Shown piece by piece: positions 16,915-28,932 of a stretch of DNA of 64,000 bases. This DNA comes from Acidaminobacter sp. (GTDB lineage Bacteria; Bacillota; Clostridia; Peptostreptococcales; Acidaminobacteraceae). Made by a program: the position numbers and the translations under genes. The notes under the pieces were generated by a model, which made no database searches, was not told the DNA's origin, and saw only the letters and a list, made by a program, of their open reading frames with translations. The stretch lies in contig NZ_JAOTSB010000017.1 of NCBI RefSeq assembly GCF_030247605.1, positions 1-64,000 of the forward strand. The letters are read 5' to 3'. Numbering within the stretch: position 1 is the first letter of the stretch; every line of letters starts with the position of its first letter.

Positions 16915-19167
16915 ATGGAAACAATAAAATATAATGTTGTCGGCCAGTCCGTCCTTCGGCTGGATGGTCTTGAAAAAGTTACCGGAACAATCAAGTATAC
17001 AGGTGATTACACAGCAGCAGGCATGCTGTACGCCCGGCTGGTCACCTCAGATCAGGCAAGCGCGAAAATTTTGAGCATAGATTCAGCAGAAGCCCTTAAA
17101 GTGCCCGGCGTCGTAAAAATCTATACAGCCGCTGATGTGCCGAAAGTCCTCTATAGCGCACACAATTGGCTAATGGACATGAGCGACCTGGAGGACGAAC
17201 CGCTGCTGACCATGGATCCCAAACATGACGGCGACCGGGTAGCCATAGTTGTGGCTGAGACTGACGAAGCAGCGATCACTGCAGCCCGCCGCATTCGGAT
17301 TGACTATGAGCCGCGGCCAGCGGTGATCGACATAGAATCCGCGCTGGATGAAAGCACACCTGGTATTCACAGCTATGGCAATGTGCCTTTTGATACCGTT
17401 AAGGAGTTCGGAAGCTTTGATCAGGTCTTTTCAAAAGCGCCGCACATAATAGAAGACACAGTGACCACACCTGCCCAGCACCACGCAGCTATAGAATGCC
17501 ACGTTTGTCTGGCTTCTATGGAGGATGGGGTCCTGACCCTTAAAACACCTTGTCAAATCACATTTCAAGTCCAAATGATGCTGTCGAGAATCACAGGGCT
17601 TCCAATGACCCAGGTCAGAATTATCAAAACGGCCACAGGCGGTTCCTTTGGCGGCAAAAGTCAACCGGTTCTCGAACCGCTGTGCGGCTATCTGGCCTAT
17701 GATCTTAAGAAGTCGGTGCTCATGACCATGGACAGAGCTCAGAGCATAGTTTCCAGCAGAAGGCGCAACTCTGTCAGAGGCCGGATCCGGCTTGCTGTCA
17801 GTGAAGAGGGTAAAATCCTGGGCCGGGACCTGGATGTCGTGACGGATACAGGAGCCTATTTCAGCAATGGGGCCGCGGTTTCCATGGCCATGCTCAAAAA
17901 ATCCGTCAGGCTCTACAAAATGGAAAGCCAGCGGTACCGAGCCAGAGCGGTCATCACAAATACGCCGGTAGGCGGCGCGGCCAGAGGTTACGGCTCGCCT
18001 CAGATTCATGCGCTCACGGAAATCAACATTGAGAACGCTGCCAGAGTACTTAAACTCGATCCCCTTGATTTTCGACTGGCCAACATTGTCAGCGGCAGCG
18101 ACGCGGACCCCATGGGTGGTCCCGCCCTCGGGAACGTCCAGATTGAAGCCTGCCTGAGGCAGGGCGCTGCGCGCTTTGGCTGGAAAGAAAAATATTTTAA
18201 GGCTCCGGGCAGCGGCCGCTACAGAACAGGCGTCGGTATGGCGGCTATTGTTCATGGCAACGGCTATTTTGGCGGATTTCCTGAATTCACCGCCATTCAG
18301 CTGACCCTAATGCCGGATGGGACCATCCTGGTCAATTCTGCCCTTCATGACCTTGGGTGCGGCACACTGACTGTGGCGTCCCAGATCATTTCAGAAGCTC
18401 TGGGTGTAGTGCTTGAAAAAGTCAAAGTGCTTGAGGCGGATACCCTAAGGTCGCCCTATGATCCGGCCGGCACTCAGGCCTGCCGCGTGACCTTTGTCTG
18501 CGGTGAAGCCGCGAGGCAAGGTGCCGAGCAGCTGAAAGAAAAAATTCTCAAGCGTGCTTCTGAGCTTTTGGATTTGCCGATGGTCACATTACAGCTCAAA
18601 GACAGCATCATCACGGATCTTTCCGGCTTACCCCTTATGGATCTTCCGACATTGGCTTCGAAATGTCATCGAAGCTTTGGAGAAACCCTTTGTGTCAGCT
18701 TTGACTATCAGGCCAGTGCTAACCCTGGCTCCTATGGGGCGAACTTTGTTGAAGTGGAGGTGGATACCTGGACGGGCTTTGTACAGGTGAAGCAAATCGT
18801 TGCAGCCCATGACATTGGAAAAGCCATCAATCCGGAATTCGTCAGAGGACAGATCTACGGCGGAATCCAGATGAACCTGGGCTACGCGCTCTGCGAAGAA
18901 ATTGTTCTGAACGAAGATGGCAGCGTGAAGAACAAAAGCTTTTCCAAGTATCACGTCATCAATGCGCCTTCAATGCCGCCCGTGGAGGTCATCCTCATAG
19001 AGGCGGGAGAACCGGGAGGACCCTATGGGGCGAAGAGTATTGGAGAATCCTCTTCCGTGGCCACGGCACCTGCGGTCATCAACGCCATCAATCACGCCCT
19101 CGGGACTCGGCTGTCAGTTTTACCGGCAACGCCGGAGCGCATTATTGAAGCGCTCAGTGATTACTAA
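16915..19167 (+). CDS. Molybdenum hydroxylase, molybdopterin subunit
   Basis: A 750-residue large subunit of the xanthine dehydrogenase family, full length. Seen are GGSFGGK (molybdopterin contact), GGAARGYGSPQ (substrate-side arginine loop) and GAKSIGESS with the catalytic glutamate. It lacks the CO dehydrogenase active-site loop (AYRCSFR). The enzyme should hydroxylate an N-heterocycle or oxidise an aldehyde with water as oxygen donor. With the MIO-less lyase and BCCT transporter close by, an imidazole or thio-imidazole acrylate is a candidate substrate; purines are the alternative. GCCGATGGTC at 18576. Confidence 0.9.
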   Translation: METIKYNVVGQSVLRLDGLEKVTGTIKYTGDYTAAGMLYARLVTSDQASAKILSIDSAEALKVPGVVKIYTAADVPKVLYSAHNWLMDMSDLEDEPLLTMDPKHDGDRVAIVVAETDEAAITAARRIRIDYEPRPAVIDIESALDESTPGIHSYGNVPFDTVKEFGSFDQVFSKAPHIIEDTVTTPAQHHAAIECHVCLASMEDGVLTLKTPCQITFQVQMMLSRITGLPMTQVRIIKTATGGSFGGKSQPVLEPLCGYLAYDLKKSVLMTMDRAQSIVSSRRRNSVRGRIRLAVSEEGKILGRDLDVVTDTGAYFSNGAAVSMAMLKKSVRLYKMESQRYRARAVITNTPVGGAARGYGSPQIHALTEINIENAARVLKLDPLDFRLANIVSGSDADPMGGPALGNVQIEACLRQGAARFGWKEKYFKAPGSGRYRTGVGMAAIVHGNGYFGGFPEFTAIQLTLMPDGTILVNSALHDLGCGTLTVASQIISEALGVVLEKVKVLEADTLRSPYDPAGTQACRVTFVCGEAARQGAEQLKEKILKRASELLDLPMVTLQLKDSIITDLSGLPLMDLPTLASKCHRSFGETLCVSFDYQASANPGSYGANFVEVEVDTWTGFVQVKQIVAAHDIGKAINPEFVRGQIYGGIQMNLGYALCEEIVLNEDGSVKNKSFSKYHVINAPSMPPVEVILIEAGEPGGPYGAKSIGESSSVATAPAVINAINHALGTRLSVLPATPERIIEALSDY

Positions 19168-19379
19168 GACACATGCTGCAGAAATAAGAAACCTTGAAAA
19201 ATCATACGGAAATGGAGCGTGAACCAATGAACTAAAGAAGCGAACGATGATATAATTCAAGAACAGCAGTTTCATTCGGCCTTATTGTTTAACCGTGCAT
19301 CATGCGTTTGTCACACCACGATAGTTTCGAAAAATACACATTGGAGTCATAGCATTCAGATCGTGAGGGAGGTAATTCT

Positions 19380-21041
19380 GTGAGCAATAAGCAAGAGTCG
19401 AAAGGGAATAAAAAGTTTAACCAGGGAACGAAGCTGGAAAAAAACGCCATCCGCTGGGAAGTTTTCGCGCCGGCCTATTTGGTCATTGGCAGTGCTGCTG
19501 TCATAGGCATCGTCAACAAAGAACTTTTAACAACGAGTGTCATGAACTTTTTCTTCTGGTCTCTGCGCAATTTCGGTTGGCTGTTCCAGTGGACCATTAT
19601 GGCCGCGTTTGTCTTTACCGTGATTATGATGTTTTCCAAGTATGGCAACATTCGTCTGGGTGGGAGAAACGCCAAGCCTAAATTCAGCTTTGGTACCTGG
19701 TTCGCCATGACCCTGACAGGCGGGGTAGCCACCGGCATTGTCACGTGGGGTGTCAATGAGCCCTTGATCTATTACGGAAACGTCTGGGGCGAGCTGAATA
19801 CACTGGGGATTGAGCCTAATACCACTCAAGCGGCTGTCTTTGCCATGGCGCGTTCCTTCTATAACTGGACTTTTGTCCCTTACGCGATCTATGCCTTCTG
19901 CGGACTCTTAGTCGCTTACATTTACTTTAATAAGCGGGAGCGTCTGGCTGTCACGTCCACCTTGAAGCCGCTTTTTGGAGAGAAGGTCACTAAAGGTTTA
20001 TTTGCCGGCATCGTGGATATGCTCGCTATGCTGGGTCTTGCCATCGGCATAACTACAGGCATTACCATGTGTATTACCTTAGTCATGTCGGGCTTAAAAG
20101 GTGCCTACGGTATTGAATCCAGCGTTCCGCTGTTTGCAGGGATTGGTATTTTCATCATCTGTATGTTCACGTTTTCATCTTATGTGGGCCTTGAAAAAGG
20201 TCTTGCAAGACTTGGCAAAATGAACGCATGGTTCTATTATTTCCTTTTGGCACTTCTGTTCGTCACGGGTCCAACGGTCTACATTCTTAGAATTGGCACA
20301 GCAGGTGTTGCGGAATGGCTTCAGAATTTCTTCCGCTGGGGACTTGATCCTATCGACATAGGCGGTGAAGCGCTGACCATGTATTGGACGCTTTTCGACT
20401 GGGCATTCTGGGTTGGCTTCGCGCCTGTTACCGGCATCTTCCTGGCTATGATTTCCTATGGACGTACTATTCGTGAATACATGATCGTGAACTGGATTCT
20501 TCCATCAATATTTGGTATTGTCTGGTTCTCCGTCTGGGGCGGCAGCGCTATTCATATGCAAACCACTGGTGTTGTGGATCTCATCAACGTCATCAATGAA
20601 GGCGGCGCGGTCGCGGCCCTTTGGGCATTCCTCGACAACCTGCCGTTTGGCCTGGGCAGAATTATTATTCCATTTAACATAGTCGTCATTTTGGTTTCCT
20701 TTATTACTGCGGCGGATGCGACTTTGACCAATATTGGTTCAATGTGTATGAAGGACGTTCCTATCGGCACCGAACCACCTGCGATGGTCAAAGTGGTTTG
20801 GGGTGTAGCCCTTGGCGCTGTCGCCATTGTTATGGCAGCCTTCGGCGGCGGGGTTCAAGGCGTCGACGGTGTCAAGGCATTGGCGGCCGCGAGTGGATTT
20901 GTCGTGTTGTTCATTTTCGCCATTCAGTTGGTGTCGTTCTTTAAGTGCTGGTTCATGGACAGGATCATTGAAGAACCTGATGACGAGCCCTCGGGTGAAA
21001 TCATGAAGTCTGAAACACTGGTACCGGTGGCGGAGGAATAG
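19380..21041 (+). CDS. BCCT-family betaine/carnitine/choline transporter
   Basis: A 553-residue membrane protein with about 12 spans and the BCCT signature region (WTLFDWAFWVGFAPVTGIF, rich in Trp, followed by SYGRTIREY). BCCT carriers import quaternary ammonium compounds such as glycine betaine, carnitine and choline by Na+ or H+ symport or exchange. There is no long C-terminal osmosensing tail, which fits a nutrient role better than osmoregulation. GTG 19380 follows GGGAGGT. It is co-oriented with, and 128 bases before, the MIO-less lyase, which suggests a trimethylammonium substrate such as ergothioneine. Confidence 0.9.
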   Translation: MSNKQESKGNKKFNQGTKLEKNAIRWEVFAPAYLVIGSAAVIGIVNKELLTTSVMNFFFWSLRNFGWLFQWTIMAAFVFTVIMMFSKYGNIRLGGRNAKPKFSFGTWFAMTLTGGVATGIVTWGVNEPLIYYGNVWGELNTLGIEPNTTQAAVFAMARSFYNWTFVPYAIYAFCGLLVAYIYFNKRERLAVTSTLKPLFGEKVTKGLFAGIVDMLAMLGLAIGITTGITMCITLVMSGLKGAYGIESSVPLFAGIGIFIICMFTFSSYVGLEKGLARLGKMNAWFYYFLLALLFVTGPTVYILRIGTAGVAEWLQNFFRWGLDPIDIGGEALTMYWTLFDWAFWVGFAPVTGIFLAMISYGRTIREYMIVNWILPSIFGIVWFSVWGGSAIHMQTTGVVDLINVINEGGAVAALWAFLDNLPFGLGRIIIPFNIVVILVSFITAADATLTNIGSMCMKDVPIGTEPPAMVKVVWGVALGAVAIVMAAFGGGVQGVDGVKALAAASGFVVLFIFAIQLVSFFKCWFMDRIIEEPDDEPSGEIMKSETLVPVAEE

Positions 21042-21056
21042 CCTTTTATGACTTCG

Positions 21057-21094
21057 AGAAACGGGCTGATCCCTTCGGGATGAAGCCCGTTTCT
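21057..21094 (+). terminator. Hairpin between BCCT and lyase genes
   Basis: AGAAACGGGCT pairs with AGCCCGTTTCT with an inner CCC-TTCG-GGG tetraloop. There is no T run, so it is more likely an mRNA-stabilising or attenuating structure than a full terminator. Confidence 0.6.
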
Positions 21095-21168
21095 AAATGA
21101 CTATTTATCTGAGTGATGCAAATTCTGCCAGATCAATAAAGAAGCGCAGGAAATGGAGGAAGACAAAA

Positions 21169-22686
21169 ATGAAAATGATTTTGGACGGCCGCAATCTCAC
21201 TCTGGAAGAGGCTTACAGGATTTCAACCGGCAGCGTTCAGCTTGAGATTGCCAGCGAAACTATTGAACAGCTGCAGAAGACCAGAGATCTGGTCTACCGG
21301 CTGGCAGACAGTGATGTGCCAATTTATGGGTTCACCGTGGGTGTAGGCTGGAACAAAGATAAGCATGTCTTCGGGAGTTTTTTTGAGCAATATAATAGGA
21401 ATCTGATTTATGCCCATTGCTGTTCGATTGGACCAGCACTTTCAGAAGAGAAGGTCAGAGCGGTACTCCTGGCGCGTCTGAATACGCTATTAAGCGCCAG
21501 AACCGGCATTCAACTCGAAATTGTTGAAATGTACAAGGAATTTCTGAACCGCGGCATCCATCCGGTCATTCCTGCCAGAGGCAGTGTTGGTGAAGGCGAT
21601 ATTGTCAATCTGTCACATGTTGGGCTGGCAATGATTGGTGAAGGGGATGTGTTCTACAAGGGCAGCCGTGTGGCAGCTATGGAAGCACTTGAAGCTGAGG
21701 GGTTGAAGCCTATAGTTCTCGGACCTAAGGACGGACTCTCTATTGTCTCTTCCAACGCCCTCGCAGCGGGAACCGGTGCCTTGGTATTTGAGAAGGCCAA
21801 ACGCCTTACAGAAGTGGCCAATGCCGTCTATGCGCTTTCCGTGGAAGGGCTGGATGGGAATATCACGCCGCTCAGACCTGAACCGAACGCAGCCAGAAGA
21901 ATGAAATCTCAGATCCTATGTGCTGAGAGCATGCGAAAACTTCTGGATGGCAGTTATCTCGAGAAGAAGGGCATCACCAAAACGCTGCAGGATCCGCTGG
22001 GTTTCCGCTGTGCCTCAGCAATCAACGGAACGGTTCTGGATGCACTTGACTATATTCGGGAATTATTGACCATCCAGCTCAATGCTACAGATGATAATCC
22101 TTGTATTATTCTTGAAAATGAAGAAATTATCTCTTGCTGCAACTTTGAAATCACGAATTGGGTGCTTGGTTTTGAAATGCTGGGGCAGGCAGTGGCGCAT
22201 CTGGCCAGAAGTGCTTGTCACAGAACGATTAAACTGTCCACACCGCAGTTCACAAACTTGTCCAGATTTTTAAGTCCGCGTGAAGGCGAAGTCCAGGCGT
22301 ATCAGACGATTCAAAAGCCGTTTACCTCTTTGGACGGTGAGATCCGCCATCTGATGAATCCGGCTAATACAGACTACTTCTCTGTTGCTGGAGACATTGA
22401 AGACCATGCGACCAATGCGCCTTATGTCATCGAAAAGACAGAGAAAATTATTGACAACGCCTTTTATATTTTAGGGATCGAGGCAATGCACGCAGCACAG
22501 GCTGTCGATCTGAGAGCGGGCATTGAGATGGGCAAGGGTTCAAAATTGATTTACAATGCGATTCGTGATAAAGTACCATTTTTGTCAATGGATAGGCCGC
22601 TGACACCGGATATTCAGGCAGCTTATGAAGTTCTAAAGAGTGATGAGCTTCTTGATGGACTCAGGGCAATTGCAGGAGAACTGTAA
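21169..22686 (+). CDS. MIO-less aromatic ammonia-lyase homologue, candidate ergothionase
   Basis: A 505-residue protein of the histidine/phenylalanine ammonia-lyase superfamily. Tyr53 sits in IYGFTVGVG, Asn in SSNALAAGT, Arg in QDPLGFRC, and NATDDNP and Glu in GDIEDHATNAP are kept. The cofactor loop reads GSVGEGDIVNLSH (from 138) where histidases have GSVGASGDLAPLSH: the Ala-Ser-Gly that forms MIO is missing, so ordinary ammonia elimination is unlikely. The known MIO-less member, ergothionase, eliminates trimethylamine from ergothioneine to give thiourocanate. The adjacent betaine transporter supports this. ATG 21169 follows GGAGGA. Hercynine or another betaine is the alternative substrate. 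Confidence 0.8.
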   Translation: MKMILDGRNLTLEEAYRISTGSVQLEIASETIEQLQKTRDLVYRLADSDVPIYGFTVGVGWNKDKHVFGSFFEQYNRNLIYAHCCSIGPALSEEKVRAVLLARLNTLLSARTGIQLEIVEMYKEFLNRGIHPVIPARGSVGEGDIVNLSHVGLAMIGEGDVFYKGSRVAAMEALEAEGLKPIVLGPKDGLSIVSSNALAAGTGALVFEKAKRLTEVANAVYALSVEGLDGNITPLRPEPNAARRMKSQILCAESMRKLLDGSYLEKKGITKTLQDPLGFRCASAINGTVLDALDYIRELLTIQLNATDDNPCIILENEEIISCCNFEITNWVLGFEMLGQAVAHLARSACHRTIKLSTPQFTNLSRFLSPREGEVQAYQTIQKPFTSLDGEIRHLMNPANTDYFSVAGDIEDHATNAPYVIEKTEKIIDNAFYILGIEAMHAAQAVDLRAGIEMGKGSKLIYNAIRDKVPFLSMDRPLTPDIQAAYEVLKSDELLDGLRAIAGEL

Positions 22687-22712
22687 GCTGTAAACTTTTG
22701 ATTCAAAATAAG

Positions 22713-22762
22713 AAAGGACGACCTAAGTGTTCGAGCTCCTCGAACCACTAAGGTCGTCCTTT
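22713..22762. terminator. Bidirectional terminator between lyase and regulator
   Basis: AAAGGACGACCT and AGGTCGTCCTTT, with further inner pairing (TTCGAG/CTCGAA), form a long stem followed by T7 on the plus strand. It separates the convergent lyase and regulator genes. Confidence 0.9.
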
Positions 22763-22773
22763 TTTTGCCTGCT

Positions 22774-25700
22774 TTAATTGAAGTGACTGCATTCTCCGCA
22801 AATGCTGTGAATATCCTGAAGCACCTTCTTTTCGTAAGTGAAACTATCATTGTCAGTAAAGTAGCGAATGGCGGCTTTGCAGTAACTATTGTCATTAAAA
22901 TTGAGGTAATTGCTTAAAATCTTAGTGGGCTTGTTGTGTCGCGCCAGGCTGCAGAGCTCGGCTTTTACCCGCAGCATTAAGCCGGTTTCATAAACCCGAC
23001 CTAACAGCGTTGCTTGCTCGTCAGCTTTCTTCAAATACTCCAGGCAGCGCTTATAATTGCCTTCCCGATAGCTGATCAGCGCCCAATAAGCATAAGCGGG
23101 GACTTGTCCCCATTTGAAATCCAGGTGATCGTAGAAATCAACAGCTCTGCTGAGATTTTCTGCGGCCTCGTCCATTCTGTCGGCATCATATAAGGCAATG
23201 CCTTTGCCGCATAAGATGAGCGGCAAATGGCTGATAAAACCTTGGTCGACACAAATTTTATCAGCCTTGAGATACCAGTTTAATGCGCCGTCGGTATCAT
23301 TTTGCAGTCGTCTGCTCTCACCAAGATAATAATACGACGCGACGAGATTCAACGCGTAGGGCTCTCTATATTCAGATCTGCTGAAAATTTCAGCAGCGCT
23401 CATCAGGAGTTCCTCGCCGTGCTTGAACCGGTTCATCAGCAGCATGAGATAGCCTTTCAGGCGGATGAGTACGCCGAGCTCGCCTTTATCGGCATGATTC
23501 CTGAAAATTTGAAAGGCTTGATTGACATAGATCTCCATCATCTGAATCCGGCGTTGATTGATGCAATGAAAAATTAATTGAAGGTAACCTTTGTACACAA
23601 AATCCATCAAGTTCAGTTTTTGAGCAAGGCTAATCATGGTCTGGGTCAGTGAATAGCCTAGATCGACATCTCCTTTAATCAGGTGGTAACGACTGATCAT
23701 GTTGAGATACTCTATCTGGATCAGGCCCTGAGTTTCTGCCTCTGGTACAATTTTCATCAGTGTATCTATTCTCTCAATTTCCCGCTCAATAAAGGACGTG
23801 TTATAGTCCTGCCGACTGTGCATTCTGAGGATTGCCTGGTCTCGAATCCGAGGGAAGAGTTCGTGACTGAGCTCAAGATAGTCGAATAGATTCAGGATTC
23901 TGTACTGGAGTTGGGAACGTTTGTCTCCACTCTTTTCAAAATGATAGATTAGTTTTGGGTAAATAAGACGGTCTGATGGTTTTCCGGTAAGCTGATCGCG
24001 GAAATACTCCCCGATACGCTTATGAAGAAGTCTTCGCTTGGTAGCGCTTTGACCTTCATAGATAAAGTCCTTCAATTTCTGATGGGAAAAGGAGTACTGG
24101 AGTTCATTGGTATCAAGGGGTACTTCTCGGATCATATCGCTCTGTATAAGTTCTTCAGCAATGTCCAGCAGGACTAGATCGTCCTTGCCGGTAAGGGCGG
24201 ATATGTCTTCCCATGAGATCATTTCGGGAAATATGGAGAGCAGTTCTGCTAATTTTCTGGCATCCTCACTTAAACGGTTGAAACGCGAACTAAAGATATG
24301 GCGAATTTTCTGAGGAAGCTCTTTGAAAGATTTGTGTCCTTGCAGGCACTTAAGTATTTCGGTCAAGTAAAGCGCGTTACCCTCTGATTCGGAATAAATT
24401 ATGGTTTGAGTTTGAGGATCAAGAGGCATACCCTCTAGATAGGCTGAAATAAACTGATCTGTTTCATCTTTTGAAAAGCGTTGAAGCTCAATATGATCGA
24501 AGTTCTTCAGACGTCTTAGATTGGAAGCTGTATACCAGGCAACATCAGTGCTGGATGATCGTATGGTGGTGATAAACATCAGATCTCTTCCGGTGCCGGA
24601 CTCTGAAGCCAGACGTCCTAGAATATCAAGGCTCCATTCGTCCAGCCACTGGATATCTTCAAGACAGATTAGAACTTGACCATGCTCTCGAATTTGTGTA
24701 ATGAGTTCCACGAGGCCTCTCAGAATCGCAGAAAAATAAAGGGGGTCCTGTCTGTCAATCTGAGCAGATGAGGTACTGTTGTCAGGCTGCATAAAAGGCG
24801 GGAAGGCTTTTGATAAAATGTCCATGTAGACGCCATCAGGTTTAAGGTCGTTTTGCTCAAGCAAGTCGCCCAATCTCATCACCAGGGGATGCCAAGCACT
24901 TAGCCGATGGTTTTCATCACCTTCATGACAAGTGGTTTCAATAACTCGGCAGCCTAATCCCTCTGATAATTCGGAGAATTTTCTCAACAATGTTGTTTTG
25001 CCGACACCGGCTTCACCGGAGATTAGCACAAGACCGGATTGCTGCTGGTCCGCGACATTTTGGCGGAACTGATTCAGTCTTTCCATTTCGTCTCCTCGTC
25101 CAATAAAGTGAACGGGAGACGGAAGGTTGTTCTTATTTGGGGTTCTTCGCTTACCCAAGACACTTTTAAAGAGCTGAACGGTTTCAGGTTCAGGTTGTAA
25201 CGAAAGTTCAGCATCCAAAACTTTTTCGAGTTGATTATAGAGTTCAATACTGCGGCTGATTTGATTCGCTTTCTCATAATGCAGCATCAGAGCCCTTACG
25301 GAGGCTTCGTCATAAGGGTCGAGTCGGATCAGGCGCTTATAAAGGAATTCCGGATCTCCTCCGGTTTTCAGTACTTCAACAAGCTTTGCCTTAATCTCGC
25401 TGACTGTCTGTTCACGAAATGCGTCTCGGGTAAAAGAAATCCATTCATCAAAGGCCGGGATATCTTTAACGACAAAATCCTGAAGAAATTCTTGATCGTT
25501 TTCGACAGCTGTCATCAGATCGGATTCGAACTGGATCTGTTCTGAAAGTGTTATCATACGCTGTCCCAGATTTTCAAAAACTTGAAAGCCAAAAGCCTGA
25601 CGTATGGAATAAAGGGCGTTTCTCAGGTTTTTTCTGGCGTTTTCTTCAGGCTCATCCGGCCAGAATACGGCCATGAGCCTGAAGCGGTCTGCGGTCTTGT

Positions 25701-25809
25701 GATAGACTGCATAATAAAAAACTGCTTCTGCCTTTTGATACTTAAATGAAATTGTTTTGTCGTTCAAAGTGACGCTGGGAATCCCGAGGAAATTGACTTT
25801 GACCTTCAT
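22774..25809 (-). CDS. Large BTAD/AAA/TPR transcriptional activator
   Basis: A 1011-residue regulator. Residues 1-95 resemble an OmpR-like winged helix (KYQKAEAVFYYAV...NLRNALYSIRQAFG), 95-240 are a BTAD helical domain (LDPYDEASVRALMLHYE), then an AAA ATPase with Walker A SGEAGVGKTTLLRKF and Walker B ICLEDIQWLDEW, followed by several hundred residues of TPR-like helices. There is no C-terminal LuxR helix-turn-helix, so DNA binding rests with the N-terminus, as in SARP/AfsR-like proteins. GGAGA precedes the ATG. It is convergent with the lyase operon and is the likely inducer-sensing activator of it; that link is inferred. Confidence 0.85.
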   Translation of the reverse strand: MKVKVNFLGIPSVTLNDKTISFKYQKAEAVFYYAVYHKTADRFRLMAVFWPDEPEENARKNLRNALYSIRQAFGFQVFENLGQRMITLSEQIQFESDLMTAVENDQEFLQDFVVKDIPAFDEWISFTRDAFREQTVSEIKAKLVEVLKTGGDPEFLYKRLIRLDPYDEASVRALMLHYEKANQISRSIELYNQLEKVLDAELSLQPEPETVQLFKSVLGKRRTPNKNNLPSPVHFIGRGDEMERLNQFRQNVADQQQSGLVLISGEAGVGKTTLLRKFSELSEGLGCRVIETTCHEGDENHRLSAWHPLVMRLGDLLEQNDLKPDGVYMDILSKAFPPFMQPDNSTSSAQIDRQDPLYFSAILRGLVELITQIREHGQVLICLEDIQWLDEWSLDILGRLASESGTGRDLMFITTIRSSSTDVAWYTASNLRRLKNFDHIELQRFSKDETDQFISAYLEGMPLDPQTQTIIYSESEGNALYLTEILKCLQGHKSFKELPQKIRHIFSSRFNRLSEDARKLAELLSIFPEMISWEDISALTGKDDLVLLDIAEELIQSDMIREVPLDTNELQYSFSHQKLKDFIYEGQSATKRRLLHKRIGEYFRDQLTGKPSDRLIYPKLIYHFEKSGDKRSQLQYRILNLFDYLELSHELFPRIRDQAILRMHSRQDYNTSFIEREIERIDTLMKIVPEAETQGLIQIEYLNMISRYHLIKGDVDLGYSLTQTMISLAQKLNLMDFVYKGYLQLIFHCINQRRIQMMEIYVNQAFQIFRNHADKGELGVLIRLKGYLMLLMNRFKHGEELLMSAAEIFSRSEYREPYALNLVASYYYLGESRRLQNDTDGALNWYLKADKICVDQGFISHLPLILCGKGIALYDADRMDEAAENLSRAVDFYDHLDFKWGQVPAYAYWALISYREGNYKRCLEYLKKADEQATLLGRVYETGLMLRVKAELCSLARHNKPTKILSNYLNFNDNSYCKAAIRYFTDNDSFTYEKKVLQDIHSICGECSHFN

Positions 25810-25955
25810 GGACTTGTCTCCTTAAATGTGGCTGAAGCCTTGAAAAATTGGGGATATAGTCTCTCTTATACTATACCATATGGTGGGTGGGAGGACTAGA
25901 AACATGAGTGTGAAGGCGGGTTTGGAAATGAAAATTTAAGTCGGTATGGGATGGA

Positions 25956-26137
25956 AGGAAGCCGGTGTCAGACACCACCTTCCTCCAATTGAAGCTTGGT
26001 TGCCGGTTTCCCAGGAACCGTCTTCCAAAAGGAAACACCCCCATAACCAACAGGCCGCCGGCCTGTTGGTTATGGGGGTGTTTTTCCTTGTAAGCGTCAT
26101 CCCACTGAGAATGATTTTCGCAAGCTCTGGCACCAAA
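25956..26137 (+). repeat. About 190-bp dispersed element, copy 2, with long hairpin
   Basis: Second copy of the element at 14270-14460 in the same orientation. The hairpin (26031-26087) has CATAACC/GGTTATG where copy 1 has CTGAACC/GGTTCAG, so both arms changed together. It lies 3' of katG (minus strand). Confidence 0.85.
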
Positions 26138-26208
26138 TCAATGTTAGTGACAGGCACTCACTCGATTTTCGTCCGCGTCACCAAAATGAAAGTTGTCCGC
26201 GTCACCAA
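26106..26208 (+). repeat. 24-bp repeat array, 3 units with header
   Basis: Header TTTTCGCAAGCTCTGGCACC, then cores at 26147 (GTGACAGGCACTCA), 26171 and 26195 (GTCCGCGTCACCAA), 24 bases apart. Two core subtypes occur in one array and in phase. Confidence 0.9.
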
Positions 26209-26220
26209 GTTAAATATATG

Positions 26221-28932
<2,712 letters not shown>

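Larger units (their letters stand above)
25810..26220. other. Intergenic region filled by repeat elements
   Basis: About 410 bases upstream of the regulator and immediately 3' of katG. The part next to the regulator (25810-25955) must hold its promoter. The rest is the 190-bp hairpin element copy 2 plus a 24-bp array that stops about a dozen bases from the katG stop. Confidence 0.8.

Noticed and set aside
16915-19167. Aerobic CO dehydrogenase large subunit
   Set aside because: The CoxL-specific active-site loop (AYRCSFR) is absent; the loop reads GGAARGYGSPQ as in general molybdenum hydroxylases.
21169-22686. Histidine ammonia-lyase (hutH)
   Set aside because: The MIO-forming Ala-Ser-Gly is missing, and no hutU, hutI or other histidine-degradation genes are adjacent.
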